DNA of 64,000 nucleotides, taken from positions 557,922 through 621,921 of the forward strand of contig JXTB01000176.1 in assembly GCA_002914805.1 (NCBI GenBank), in the 5' to 3' direction. A program made the translations under genes and the position numbers. The first letter of the stretch is position 1; every line of letters begins with the position of its first letter. The stretch comes from Parasponia andersonii. Its lineage: Eukaryota > Streptophyta > Magnoliopsida > Rosales > Cannabaceae. The notes beneath the pieces were generated by a model that worked only from the letters and a program-made list of their open reading frames with translations, was not told the DNA's origin and made no database searches. Positions 1-12,245 of the stretch are shown piece after piece.

Positions 1-124
1 TTCCTTCTAAAAAGTTATCATTTTCCCCGATTTTATCAGTTCTAAGTCGAGTAACGTCTCCCGATTTCACTAAATATTTATACAAATACCCTTACATATG
101 TGTGTAGAATCGGGGGATGTTACA
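1..124 (-). mobile_element. Edge of a chromovirus-like LTR, minus strand
   Basis: Read on the minus strand this segment starts TGTAACATCCCCCGATTC, a form typical of plant Ty3/gypsy chromovirus LTRs (TGTAACA plus C-run). The plus strand therefore ends in TGTTACA at 118-124. Directly after it begins, part-way through, the copia LTR that is complete at 6461-8274, so the break at 124/125 looks like an insertion into that LTR. The rest of the element lies outside the window. The assignment rests on the terminal motif and the sharp junction; only 124 bases are visible. Confidence 0.55.
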
Positions 125-703
125 AATTAATTTAAACTTATATCTATATATAACCTTACGATAACAAAAGTTACATTTTGTTATTATTAAAAAAAAAAGC
201 TTAGGGCCAAAACAAAAAAAAATGTTATATATATATTTTTTAATTAATATGATTAATTAATTTGTTTTAATTAAAAAGTTTAATAAGTATATAAATATAT
301 AAGGTGAAGCCCTAGCAATATATACTACGTATTATTTTCTATAGAGTCTCCATAAACTAGAGAGAAAAAGAAAAGTGTCTTCCTATTCTCTGTAGAACAA
401 ACTCTTGTAATCTCATATGTTGAGAAAATTGCAAGGGCCTAAAGTGTGAGTTTAAGAAATTATATGCAATGCCCGCACATTCATCCAGTTGTGCTTGAGG
501 CTTAGATTGGAAGATCGTAGTTTAGAAGAAAGTAAAGTTAGGATCCGTTAATAAGCTACAAGAGGTATTAGATCTATTCTCTTTGTTTATTCCTATTTGC
601 TATGAATTAATACTATGCACTCATATAGTCAATTGGTTTTGAGAAAATTTTTTATTATTCCTAGGCCAATCTTCCGTTGTGAAAATCGTTTTTAAATCCA
701 ATA
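125..703 (+). mobile_element. 5' LTR remnant of Ty1/copia element
   Basis: It matches the last ~575 bases of the LTR at 6461-8274 over its whole length, including the stretch around CCTTACG...AACAAAAGTTACATTTTG and the shared end TTTTTAAATCCAA. The expected terminal CA has become TA (AATA at 700-703). The first ~1.2 kb of the LTR is missing on the left because another LTR interrupts it at 124/125. Confidence 0.85.
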
Positions 704-719
704 ATTGGTACAAGAGTGG
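704..719 (+). other. Primer binding site of copia element
   Basis: The sequence following the LTR, ATTGGTACAAGAGTGG, is a decayed form of the usual plant copia primer site TGGTATCAGAGC, complementary to the 3' end of initiator methionine tRNA. It fixes the LTR/internal boundary at 703/704. Confidence 0.6.
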
Positions 720-2418
720 TTATATGAGTATATAGTATTAATTATCTGTATGCATGAGTGGGTATTGCATTATTTTTTATATGTATTTGATGATGAATAG
801 ATGAGTTATCATATGATGAATGTATGGTTGATATTTGATCGTTAATTATATGGTTCCTTAGGTTTTAATTTTTTTATAATTTATTTTGATTAGATCAAAA
901 TATGTAAACTCTAATTTCGGGTATAGGTTTTGTTGTATTTATCTTTCTTTTTCTTTGTAACGTACAAAGAACAAAAGGGAGACATTTTTTGTCTAGAGCC
1001 TACCCGCAACAGTTTATACATAAATTATTTTCATTAGAACATATTAATTATATTTTNCGATATATATTATATTATATATAAACTAAACCAATTGCATGGC
1101 CCTTCGCTAGGCATTAACGTAGGAGAAAAGCGCCTGGCTTTCTGCCAAGCGCATGGGCTAGGCCCAAAACTACCAGGCCCAATGGCCTGGTAGTAATGCT
1201 TGTGCTGATAAGTATACGGGCTAGGCCAATGTTGCCCAGCCCATTGGGTAGTTCACATAGTGAAAGTTTTGTGAAATTAATTACAGCAATATCATTTTTT
1301 TACAAATTTGATTTGTAAAAATACCGAAAGAAGAAAGGAGGCCCAAGAAGTCTTTTAACTTTGACTCTTTGTAATTTTATTATTTTATTAGGTTGTAATT
1401 TCGTAAGGGATCCGGCCAAATATCATTTTTTTTAATTTTATTATTATATTATATGTGATATGTATAACATGACCATGTATTATAACATGTCATTCATTAT
1501 ACCCACTTGTAGTCATTTATGAATGTCATGCATACATATCATATTCATGCTAAAATAATCTAGTTAGAATATGACTAATTTAATTAGATTAAATAATTAG
1601 ATAGGAATAAAAATTGAATAATGTGATTTAAATTTAATAGTTAAATTTTGGTAATATCACACTTATTTAATTTAAGTTATCCTTACTAATTAAATTAATT
1701 AGATTAGCGAAATTATTCCTATAATAATAAATTTAGAATTTTAGAAAATCTAGTAATTATTTAGGACCAATAAAATTGGACTAATAAATTAACCTAGAAA
1801 ATTATATTAGATATAATAACTAGGTTAAATAAAACATTAGATGTTTATTAGTAAAAACACATAAGATTTTAAAATACTGAGTGGGAGAGGGGTATACGAC
1901 AATATATTCCACAGTCTCTATTATTAAATTAAGCACCGTGAGATTTAATTAGCGGTTAGAGAGGCTTAAATTTCGTCATCCCTACGGAGGATGTCCATTT
2001 AAATTAAGAACAAGGCTTAATTTCCAAAAGATAGGATTTTAGAATGTATTTCAAAATTGACCTACCCTACGATGGCAATTTTGAGCTACATTGCTAAATC
2101 TGAAATAATGGGTTACACTAATGAGGATACAATTAAATTGTTAATAGTATCATGACCATAAAATGGTAATTTATAAATAAAAGAAAATATGAGATGTTTT
2201 GATGTTTTATTTATTAATTGAGAATATCTCAATTCAATTAATAATTCTGTGACATATCCTACGACGACACCTAATTAGAGAAAATTGAATTACCGTGGAA
2301 TTAGTAAATAAGTTTATGTGTTTACTTACCTGTATCATGCATCACATTTACTATTCTGAATTCTTTGTGATATTTATTTTTAAATATATTGAATGTTTTT
2401 TTTTTTCTTTAATTTCAG
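720..2418 (+). other. Untranslated leader of copia element
   Basis: About 1.7 kb without a supported gene lies between the primer site and the gag region. It is AT-rich, contains the unresolved base N at 1057, and has a more structured block near 1870-2070 with motifs such as CCCTACGGAGGATG. A GC-richer patch at 1090-1260 repeats AGGCC/GGCCT words (CTAGGCC, ACCAGGCC, GGCCTGGTAG) that can fold on themselves. Long leaders are known in several plant copia lineages. Confidence 0.45.
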
Positions 2419-3300
2419 CAAACATATCAACCTCGAATCTCATTATCGCTTTACTCGCAAATAAAAAGTTAACTAGAGACAATTTTATCAAGTAGAAAAG
2501 TAATATGAACATAGTGCTTGTAAGTGAGGACTACAAGTTTGTGCTTACGGAGGAATGTCCTCCTCAACCCACTGTTAATGCTACTCGTGTTGCACGAGAA
2601 AGTTATAAAAAGTGGACTCATGCCAATAATAAAGCTCGCTGCTACATGTAAACATGCATGACCGACGTGCTTAGGGCTAAGCAAGAAAAGATGGAGACTG
2701 CTTATGAGATAATGGAGTTTCGCCATGCCATGTTTACTCAACAATCTGATCAATCTTGCCATGATGCCATTAAAAAGGCTATGAATGCGAAGATGAAGAA
2801 AGGAACTCCAGTGAGAGATCATGTTTTGAACATGATCAATTACTTTAGAGAGGCTAAAGTTCACGGGGCTACAATTGATGACCGCACCCAAGTGAGTTTG
2901 ATTTTGGAATCACTCTCACCTGATTTTCTTCAGTTCAAGAGCAATTATGTTATGAACAAGTTTAATTATATGATGACTCAACTGCTCAATGAATTGCAAA
3001 TCTTCGAATCGATATCAAAAGATAAAGTTAAAGATAGTTCAGCAACTATTGCTAAAGCACATGTTGTAGAAGAAAATTCCTCTACCTCTAACAAAAATAA
3101 GAAGAGGAAAAACAAGGATGCCTTTGAGTCTAAGCCTAAAAAGAGCAAGACGGGTACACGAGCACCAAGAAGAACAACTCTAAGGACAAAAAGCCTAAGA
3201 GAAAATATTTTTACTACGGAGTTAAAGGGCATTGGAAGAGAAACTGTAACAAGTATCTCTCTGAATTGAAAGAGAAGAAGAAAGGTAAATATAATTTACT
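2419..3300 (+). pseudogene. Ty1/copia gag remnant
   Basis: The translation follows the plant copia gag (UBN2-type) pattern: a start-proximal LLANKKLTRDNF, then FVLTEECPPQP, then a helical region with QQSDQSCHDAIKKAMNAKMK, then a lysine-rich tail. In-frame stops occur near 2493 and 2648, and a frameshift near 3165 separates the tail from the nucleic-acid-binding domain. The zinc knuckle near 3205-3255 reads YYGVKGHWKRNC, so the first two cysteines of CCHC are lost. The native start codon is not preserved. It would have formed the particle shell. Confidence 0.75.
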
Positions 3301-4480
3301 TGTTTTAGAAGTTTGTTTAGTGGAAGAAGATTTATTTGATATATCTCCCTGGATAGTTGATTTAGGAGCCACTAATCATGTTTGCTCTTCTTTTTAGATG
3401 CTTAGTTCTTCAAGGGAGCTTGCTGACAGGAATTCACGATGAGAGTAGGCAATGGAGCTAAAGTTTCGACAAAAGTAGTGGGAGCCATCCGTCTTCATTT
3501 TAAGAATAATTTTTTGTTATTGAACAATGTTTATTTTATTCCTGGTTTTCGTAGGAATTTGATTTCTATTTTGAGATTATTTAAACAAATGTTTGGTGTT
3601 TCTTTTCCTAATAATGAGATTATAATTTCTATAAATAGTTTAAATATTTGTTCTGCAAAAATGGAGAATGGACTTTACATGTTAAGGCCAGACGAACAAT
3701 CACTGCTTAATACCGAAATGTTTAAAGTAGAATATCCAAAATCAAAAACGCAAAAAGTTTCTCATGACGATGATACATATCTTTGGTACCTTAGGTTAGG
3801 GCATATTAATCTAGATATAATAAACATACTTATAAAGGATGGTCCTTTCAGAGAGCGAAAAGTTAGCACTCTACCAGTTTGTAAATCTTGTCTAGAAGAG
3901 ATAATGACTAAGAGACATTTCTCAGCAAAGGGCGAAAGGGTTAAAGAACCCCTTGAGCTTATGCATAGTGATGTATGTGGTCCATTGAATGTACAAATAA
4001 GAGGTGGGTACGAATACTTTGTCACATTTATTGGCGATTATTCATGATATGGATATGTGTACCCAATGCAAAGAAAATCTGAAACCTTTGAAAAGTTCAA
4101 GGAATTCATAGTAGAAGCTGAAAAGCAATTAGGTAAGTCATTGAAAACTCTTCGATCAGACCGAGGAGATGAATACCTTGATAATGAATTCAAGGATCAC
4201 TTGCTAGAGAATGACATCCTATCCCAACTCATAGCACTTGGAACACTACAACAAAATGGTGTTGCAGAAAGGAGAAACCAAATGTTACTTGATATGGTTA
4301 GATCAATGATGAGCTACTCTTCCCTACCTCTCTCATTCTTGGGTTATGCATTACAAACCGTTGTTTATATTTTGAATGTAGTACCTTTCAAGTCTACCCA
4401 AAAGACACCTTTAGAGTTGTGGAATAGGCACAAACCTAGTTTATGTCATATCTGCATATAGGGGTGCCCATCACATGTAC
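3301..4480 (+). pseudogene. Copia protease-integrase remnant
   Basis: The order protease then integrase, ahead of reverse transcriptase, defines Ty1/copia. The protease site near 3346-3390 reads WIVDLGATNHVC, with the usual DSGA changed to DLGA. A GAG-pre-integrase zinc-binding segment (LWYLRLGH...CKSC) lies at about 3780-3900. The integrase core shows the first Asp in HSDVCGPL, the second in LRSDRGDEYL and the Glu in QQNGVAERRN. Stops interrupt it at about 3396 and 4047, and the frame is lost near 4460. It is dead as a gene but clearly recognisable. Confidence 0.85.
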
Positions 4481-6235
4481 TGAAAGGAAAGACTAGGGAG
4501 CTAGAACCAGTACAGAGGTTTATTTATTTATAGGTTATCCAAAAGGCACAAGAGGAGGTTTATTTTATAGTCCTCAAGAGAAAAAGGTATTTGTATCGGC
4601 AAATACCACTTTTCTTGAAAATAACTATATGACAGATTTCAAACCTCGAAGTAATGTTGTACTAGAAGAATTACTTTCTGATCAGATCAGACCACAACCA
4701 ACAATAGTTGTTGAATGACAAAATTATGAGACCACTATTCCAGATCCGAATACCTTGACAACTTGACGTAGTGAGAGGGTTATTAAACCACCTGCTCACT
4801 ACAGGGAAATTAGATAAGCACATGATACTATTTCTAATAGTAGCCAAGATGACCCATTGGCATACGAACATGCAATGGAAGATTCTGATAAGGAAAAATG
4901 GCAAGAGGCTACGAACCAAGAAATGGATCTATGTATTCTAATTCTATCTGAGAACTTGTAGATCCACCTGAAAATATCAGGCCTATTGGATATAAATAGA
5001 TCTATAAAAGAAAAAGAGGTGTGGATGAAAACGTTGAAAAGTTCAAGGCAAGGTTAGTGGTAAAGGGTTATACCCAAAAAGAGGGAGTTGATTATTAAGA
5101 AACTTTCTCGCCAGTAGCCATACTTAAATCTATACATATCCTCTTATCTATTGCCACATGTTTAGACTATGAAATATGGCAAATGGGCGTCAAAACATCT
5201 TTTTTGAATGGCTATCTTGAAGAAAGCATCTATATGATGCAACCAAAAGGTTTTGTAGCTAAAATCTAAAAGCAGAAAGTCTACAAGCTACTTAGGTCTA
5301 TTTATGGACTTAAGTAAGCTTCAAAATCATGGAATCTAAGATTTGATGAGACAATTAAATCTTATAGTTTTGATCAAGATGTTGATGAACCTTGTGTATA
5401 TAAGTACATCAAAGACAAGAAAGTAGTCTTCCTAGTTCTTTATGTAGATGATATTTTACTAATTAGGAATGAAGTGAAAACATTATCTAATGTAAAGAAG
5501 TGGCTAGTCGAGCAATTCTAAATAAAAGATTTAGGAGAAGCAAGTTATGTGCTTGGGATCCAGATTATTCAAGATCGCAAGAACAGACTTTTGGCACTAT
5601 CTCAAGCATCTTATACTGATAAGGTACTCATTCGTTTTTTGATGCAAAACTCTAAGAAAGGACAATTACCTTCTTGACATGGAGTTATCCTTTCCAAAGA
5701 GTAATGTCTCAAGACACCTCAAGAGGAAAAAGATATGAGACGAGTTCCTTATGCATCTACAGTTGGCAGCCTTATGTATGTCATGTTATGTACTAGGCCT
5801 GACATATGCTATGCAGTATAAATAGTCAGTCATTTTCAATCAAATCCAGGATTAGATCACTGGATAGTGGTAAAGCATATTCTCAAGTATCTAAGGAGAA
5901 CGAGAAAGTATATGTTGGTTTATTCAAGTCATGACTTGATACCCTATGGTTACACTGATTATGATTTTCAATTAGACAAAGATACTCAAAAGTCGATGTC
6001 TGGGTCAGTATTCACTCTTAGTGGTGGAGTCGTTGTCTGGAAAAGTGTTAAAAAATCCAACATTGTAGATTCTACTATGGAAGTAGAATATATAGTAGCT
6101 TGTGAAGCAGATAAAGAAGCAGTTTGGCTCAGAAAATTCTTTACCGATTTGGAAGTTATTCCAAATATGGATAAGTCATTGACTTTATATTGCGACAATA
6201 GTGGAGTGGGGAGAATTCAAAAGAACTAAGAAGTC
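4481..6235 (+). pseudogene. Copia reverse transcriptase-RNase H remnant
   Basis: From about 5030 the frame reads a copia reverse transcriptase: KGYTQKEGVDY, then ETFSPVA, then the catalytic YVDDILL at 5441-5461, which is intact, then LGIQIIQDR. RNase H follows, with LMYVMLCTRPDICYAV and the C-terminal block YTDYDFQLDKDTQKSMSG and EYIVACEADKEAVWL, ending at the stop at 6227-6229. At least eight in-frame stops and several frameshifts interrupt it. The segment 4481-4950 is the poorly conserved integrase C-terminus. Confidence 0.85.
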
Positions 6236-6428
6236 ACAAGAGAGGAAAGCATATAGAGAGGAATTATCATCTGATTAGATAGATAGTACATCGAGGAAAC
6301 GTGGTCGTTATAAAAATAGTATCCGAAAACAACATTGTTGATCCTTTTACAAAAACGCTTCCAGTGAAGACTTTTGAGAGTCACTTAGAGAGTTTAGGAT
6401 TGAGAGATATGTCTCACATGCTTTAGGG

Positions 6429-6460
6429 TAAGTGGGAGATTGTTAGGGTAAGTGGGAGAT
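6429..6460 (+). other. Polypurine tract, duplicated with LTR start
   Basis: The 20-base unit TAAGTGGGAGATTGTTAGGG occurs twice in tandem (6429-6448 and 6449-6468). Each copy has the purine tract AGTGGGAGAT followed by the LTR start TGTTAGGG. Only the second continues into the full LTR (TGTTAGGGTTTATACCC). The tract primes plus-strand DNA synthesis in retrotransposons. Confidence 0.7.
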
Positions 6461-8274
6461 TGTTAGGGTTTATACCCTAAAAGCATGTATATTTTGGATA
6501 TTTGCTGAATTAATAAAATGACATTTTTCTATTTGAATTTGTACATAATTGGTATGTCTTTAAATTTCAGAAATCCCTAGTTTATTTATATGACCACAAA
6601 TTTAGTATATAAGTGTTATATACATGAGGATTAAATTTATGGATAATAAACTAAATATAGTTTGTAATAATTAATTAAGTTTGGGATCTTTAATTAAATA
6701 TTATTAGTACGGTCTATTAACATTGAGAATGTAATAGTCTTATCCGGACTATTGATGTGTTGACATCACAATGGAGGTACTTTATATAATTTGATTATAT
6801 AAGAGTGGACCAGACATGATTTGAATCTCACATAAATTCTGTTAACTGTTGAGAGTTCAAATAATGTTACTAGATTATCATATATAGATCAATTTTAATC
6901 CTAAGTAGTTATAAACTCATATTTATAATATTATGTTCTTTGATATATTTGTTAAAAGTTTGTTTCCTAAACAAACTGAAATACTTGTATCTTGAGAGCA
7001 TGATGAGATACGTAGCTGGGAGTGTAGCTTACAGATATGGAATCTATTACTTTCATTAGGAAGCTAGAAAGATGATTCTCTTGTGTATTGATTCAAAACT
7101 TGAACAGTTTGAGTACTTAATTTATAATAGATTTATAAATTAATTGTTCATTAGAGAATCAATGGTACACATGGATAAAGATGTAATTGGAGAGGTAAAC
7201 GAAATACAACCTAGCTCTAATTATGAATTGTCTATGGAGGATTGTACTATATGTAATGATTAAATCGATGGACTGCTCGATGTTTTCTGAGTAAATTAAT
7301 TCTGTAATTTCAAGAGTGCAATTCCAGATTTTTAGTGGAGTAATACTAGAATTAATAAATTAGACAAATTAATTAAAAAGTTTAATTAATTGTCATAATT
7401 TATTAGAGCTTGAATTACAAGTCCGTAGGTTCCTAATTCCACCTCTTACAAATGTTGTACTAGATATTACATTATTTCTATTACTGCACACTTTGTTTAG
7501 ATAAATAGTTATCTATATGTAATTAATAATTGTTGTTAATTAATTAATTAATTAATTTAAATTTATGGATAGATAAGTTTCCTAATTATTTGAATTTTGA
7601 ATTTAAAAATATCTAATTATCAGATAATTAGATAAATAGAAATTGAGAAAGTGACTAAAGTTTGTTTTTAGATATATATATATATATTAATTAATTAGAT
7701 TAATTAATTTAAACTTATATATATATATATATAAAACCTTACGTTAACAAAAGTTACATTTTGTTATTATTAAAAAAAAAGCTTATGGCCAAAACAAAAA
7801 AATGTTATATATATATATATTAGTTAATATGATTAATTAATCTTTTTCATTAAACAGTTTAATAAGTATATATATATATATAAGGTGAAATCTTAGCAAT
7901 AACTACTACGTATTATTTTCTATAGAGCCTCTATAAACTAGAGAGAAAAAGAAGAGTGTCTTCCTATTTTCTGTAGAACAAACTCTTGCAAATAAAATTG
8001 TAAGGGCCTAAAGTGTAAGTTTAAAAAATTGTACGCAATGCCCGCACGTTCATCCAGTTATGCTTGAGGTTTGGATTGGATGATCGTGGTTTAGAAGACA
8101 ATAGAACTAGAATCCGCTGATAGGGCACAAGAGGTATTAGATCTATTCTCTTTGTTTATTCCTATTTGCTATAAATTAATACTATGCACTTATATAGTCA
8201 ATTGGTTTTGAGAAAATTTTTTATTATTCCTAGGCCAATTTTTTTCGCTGCGAAAATCGTTTTTAAATCCAACA
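6461..8274 (+). mobile_element. 3' LTR of Ty1/copia element (1.8 kb)
   Basis: It begins TGTTAGGGTTTATA after the purine tract and ends AAATCCAACA. The last ~575 bases repeat at 125-703, and the whole LTR recurs inverted at 21783-23522. It contains long TA and TTAAT runs (7500-7560, 7670-7730, 7805-7885). A TATATATATA run with AGGTGAA near 7868-7888 is the most promoter-like spot, with a pyrimidine-rich leader after it. The lineage within copia was not resolved; LTR size would fit an Angela or similar large-LTR type. Confidence 0.85.
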
Positions 8275-9409
8275 TAGTCTTGTTGTGGGACACTCCCACT
8301 ATAAGTGTTACAACCTAAGTTCACTCTATGCCCAAAGGCACGTATAAAAGCGTGTCTGTACATGTAATATATAAAAACTAAATAGTGTGAAGGTGAGGCT
8401 GATCTAAAGCGCTCCTTCTTGGTACCAGAAGAGAAAGATCCGTAAGGTTTCCAGATACGAATACTTTTAACCTAGTTAGAACATGTTATAGTCATTCTTA
8501 ATTAGGTATCAATATGGGACAGCCCTCTATTCCGGGTGACTTCGAATCATTTTCTATTCTATAGGATTGCTTTATCAATTTTCGTTGTCACACTATACAT
8601 GGTCGGTCTTCCTTCTTCTCATCCACTTAAAGTTTGTTCATACTATGGCTGTGTGAGCTTTCTTAATTCTTTCATGTCCTCGTCAATTTGTATGGTGGAA
8701 TTTATGATAAATTTCTCGTCGTTTCATATTAACTTAGGCCATGAAGACCTTTTCTCATTTACGTACGTCATCGTCAAATATGGTTCTACGAAAGTTTCCA
8801 AATCCTAATTTATATTGAGTGCCACTGTCGTAACCGCTTTGGTCTTTGCTATTAGTTTTGAATTCTATGACTAGGAATGTTACTAAGGAACTATTTTCTA
8901 TAATCATAAAAGACAAAAATGGCTGCATATAATTTCAACTTTTTAACGTACCGAGTAAGTGCGATTTTTGGTCCTTTTCCTTTTCATTGCCCACTATCAA
9001 TTACTAGTCCACGTACAATTTCCTTTCTAATTTTATGCGCCGTGGAATTTTAATGAGGTGGATTGTTTTCTCTCTCTCAAGATTTTGTTTAAGATTTATG
9101 AAAAATACCTCAAGACTCCTAAATATAATTCAAAATCTCTAACTTTTAGGGATAAAAATTAAAATATTAAAATTAATAAATATTTCGAATCCAAAAGTTG
9201 CTCCATCTATTTTTTTTTAATTTAAAAAAATTAAAACAGCTTGACATATGAGGCACCCAAAAATTAAAGAAGATAAGGGGTTAGATTTTCAAAACTTGAG
9301 GATGGGAACATAAATTTCATTTGATTTTATTAACTACATAATGTGGAATAAAAAATACTAAAAGGTGTGTATTATAAGAAAAATGTCATTTTTTTAAATT
9401 TCAAAGAGG
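8275..9409. other. Unassigned spacer between retrotransposons
   Basis: No gene is supported here. The part up to ~8890 is of mixed composition and includes a 90-codon open frame at 8536-8808 with no recognisable motif. The rest is AT-rich. This may be old host DNA or a decayed element. Confidence 0.4.
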
Positions 9410-9414
9410 GATTT

Positions 9415-9896
9415 TGTGGGGCCCGTTCTTAGATCACGTGTCACGTGAACGATTATGTGGCAAAACAGGCCACGAAGGGTACGCGTTATCCGTTATGTGT
9501 CTAGAGTGACCAATTAAAAGCCACGCGAGTTGCACGTGATACCTTATGGACCTGTGGGTTGTCAGGGGCCAAACCGTTCCATTCCAGACCCTGAACCGGT
9601 CCGGCCCAACTCATTTCCTACTTCCACTACTGGGGGTCGGGAGGCTCTAGGGTCTTCCGACAGAAGTTCCCCGAATGGTAACGCACTTTTCCAGACCCAG
9701 ACAGGATATTTAATGCGATCCTGAGTAAAGTGCGTGCATTGGACAAACCGTCCTAACAGAATGGCGGCTTGTCAAAGTCTCGCCCCTGATAGGCTCGGGC
9801 CATAAGGGACGGCGGAAATCAAGCCACGTCGATACAAGGGGAACCATGGTAATCATTACCCGTGATCTCTGAAGTCCTAATGAAAGAAGGTACTCT
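9415..9896 (+). mobile_element. Truncated 5' LTR of element A
   Basis: Its 482 bases match the start of the 3' LTR at 13481, with a few differences, down to GAAAGAAGGTACTCTG. At that point the sequence switches straight into protease coding sequence. The remaining ~340 LTR bases are absent. Two CACGTG hexamers one base apart (9435-9440, 9442-9447) and a third at 9533-9538 lie near its start. Confidence 0.85.
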
Positions 9897-12245
9897 GCCT
9901 TACGACGACCCCCTGGTGATTAAGCTGCAGATTGACTCCGTGTTGGTCGGAAGGGTCCTGATCGACGGTGGGAGCAGCGTCGATGTCCTGTTCCTCAGAA
10001 CATTCGAGAGCATGGGCCTGAATCGAAACACACTTAGGTCGACCTGTCAGCCACTGTTCGCTTTCAATGGTACCAAGGTCAGCCCCTTGGGCATTGTGAC
10101 CTTGAAGGTCTGCGCTGCGGAGAGATGCTTAGACATGGACTTCATCGTCATCAACTGCCAGTCCTCCTTCAACGTCATCATGGGGAGAGGATGGATCCAC
10201 GCCATGCATGGAGTCGCCTCCACCTTCCACCCTCCACCAAGTCTTAAGATGTCTATCAAGGGATGGTACCTATACGATAGACATCAAGGAAGACCAGGCC
10301 TCTGCGAGGAAATATTTTTCAACCGCCCTAAGGGGACCCTATGCGAGCGCGAGTGCCCCGATGAGGACAAATAGCAATCAAAGGACCACCTGCCAGCATA
10401 CATAAAACAGATCGAAGAGGAGTCTGACAGACCAGAATCTACGACTGAGGAGCTAATAGCGGTCCCTTTGAAAGAGGCAGAGTCGATGAAGGTAGTATTA
10501 ATCGGGGCCCTGTTGCCCGAAGAGGAAAAGAACGAGCTGTTGGGGTTCCTGAGGCAAAATGAAGACATCTTCGCTTGGTCCCACGATGACATGCCCGGGA
10601 TTAACCCCGCGCACGCCTGTCACTGGCTGAACATAGACCCTAATTTCCCTTCGGTCAGGTAGAGATCCCGAAGGTTTGCGCCAGAGAAAAATAGGGCGAT
10701 CAACAAGGAGGTAGAGACGCTACTGGAGAACGGCCTATTCATGGAATGCGTATACCCATACTGAGTCTCCAACCCGTGGTAGTGAAGAAGAAAAATGGTG
10801 ACGACCGAACCTACATAGACTTCACCAACCTGAACAAGGCCTGCCCGAAGGATGGCTTCCCCCTGCCGAGGATCGACCAAATGGTAGATGCAACCGCGGG
10901 ATTCGACAGGATGAGCTTCTTGGATGCCTACTCTGGATACAACCAGATCCCCCTGTATGAGGAAGACCAGATCTATACAGCATTTATTATGGAGCGAGGT
11001 CTGTACTGTTACAGACTCATGCCATTTGGTTTGAAGAACGCAGGGGCAACCTATCAGAGGCTCATAAACAAAATGTTCACCTGGTAGCTAGGGAAGACTA
11101 TGGAAGTCTACATCGACGACGTGGTCGTAAAGAGTAGAGAAGCTTCGGACCATTCGGAACATCTGGACGAATGTTTCCAGATTCTGAGGCAATATCATAT
11201 GCATCTGAACCCCAAGAAATACGCGTTCGGGGTGTCCTCCGGCCAGTTCTTGGGTCACATCGTAAGCAGAAGGGGTATCGAGGCCAATCCTACCCAGTTG
11301 TCCTCAATCGCAGATGTGCAGAGACCCTCGACAATTAGGGAGGTCCAGCACCTAGCCGGGAAGATAGCCACCCTCAGCTAGTTCGTCTCCAAGATGTTTG
11401 ACCGATGCAAGCCTTTCTTCGAGTGCATAAGGAGAAGCTCCACTGTTACCTGTGGGAGGAGCAGGACAAGGCACTGACGGATCTCAAGTTATACTTAAGT
11501 CATCCGCCTATCCTGGCTTCCTCGGTAGAGGGGGAGCACCTATACGCTTATTTAGCAGTGTCAGAAGTAACGATCAGCGCCGTACTATTTGTCGAGGAAG
11601 ACCGCAAGTAGAAGCCGGTGTTTTATACAAGCCGCATGCTCCTGGACGCCAAGACATGACATAGTATGGCAGAGAAACTAGTCCTCGCTCTGGTCAATGC
11701 TAAGAAGAGACTCAGGCAATACTTTGAGGCGCACTCTGTCACCGTGTACACGGATTTTCCCATCCGGCAGATCTTGGCCAAACCGGACCTATCGAAACGA
11801 CTAACCAAGTAGGCTATCGAACTGGGAATATACGACATCGAGTATCGGCCCCGAGTAGTGAAGAAAGGGCAATTCATAGCGGATTTCCTAGTGGAAATCA
11901 AATCCTTCGGCTAGCTGCACAACCCGCTTCAGACGTCTCAGCCTCGCCTCCCTTCAGCCTGGACCCTCTATACTGACGGATCCACGAATGCCTCGGGGTT
12001 GGGAATCGGGATAGTCCTGTACCCTCGGCAACGAACAACGAGGCAGAGTACGAGGCCCTGCTGTAAGGCCTTAATCTAGCTCTACACTTTGGAGTAGAGA
12101 GCATCACAGTAAAAACCGACTCGCAGTTGATCGTGGGTCAGGTCAAGGGAGACTTCGAAGTAAAAGAGCCAAGATTACACAGGTACTTCTCCAAAGTAAT
12201 GGGGGCGAAAGCCAGCTTTAGCAGTTTCGATGTTTCAATATCGAA
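9862..12245 (+). pseudogene. Tat-type pol remnant: protease, RT, RNase H, second RNase H
   Basis: The protease has the active site VLIDGGSSVDVL near 9955-9990 and the flap-side NVIMGRGW. A linker with EDIFAWSHDDMPGI follows. Reverse transcriptase has VVKKKNGD, FLDAYSGYNQI and the catalytic YIDDVVV near 11107-11127, all intact as motifs. RNase H covers about 11450-11900 (AVLFVEEDRK, YFEAHSVTVYTDFP). A second, archaeal-type RNase H starts with LYTDGSTNASG near 11963 and has a small deletion before EAEYEALL. Stops occur at 10372, 10660, 10762, 11085, 11379, 11609, 11810 and 11912, among others. It has no gag and no integrase. Confidence 0.85.

Noticed and set aside
3762..4025. Minus-strand frames in the copia integrase region
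   Set aside because: Shadows of the plus-strand integrase, which carries all conserved motifs. The copia element therefore shows no antisense gene like that of the Tat elements.
8536..8808. 90-codon plus-strand open frame with a hydrophobic start
   Set aside because: No recognisable motif, no promoter or codon pattern, in a spacer between elements.
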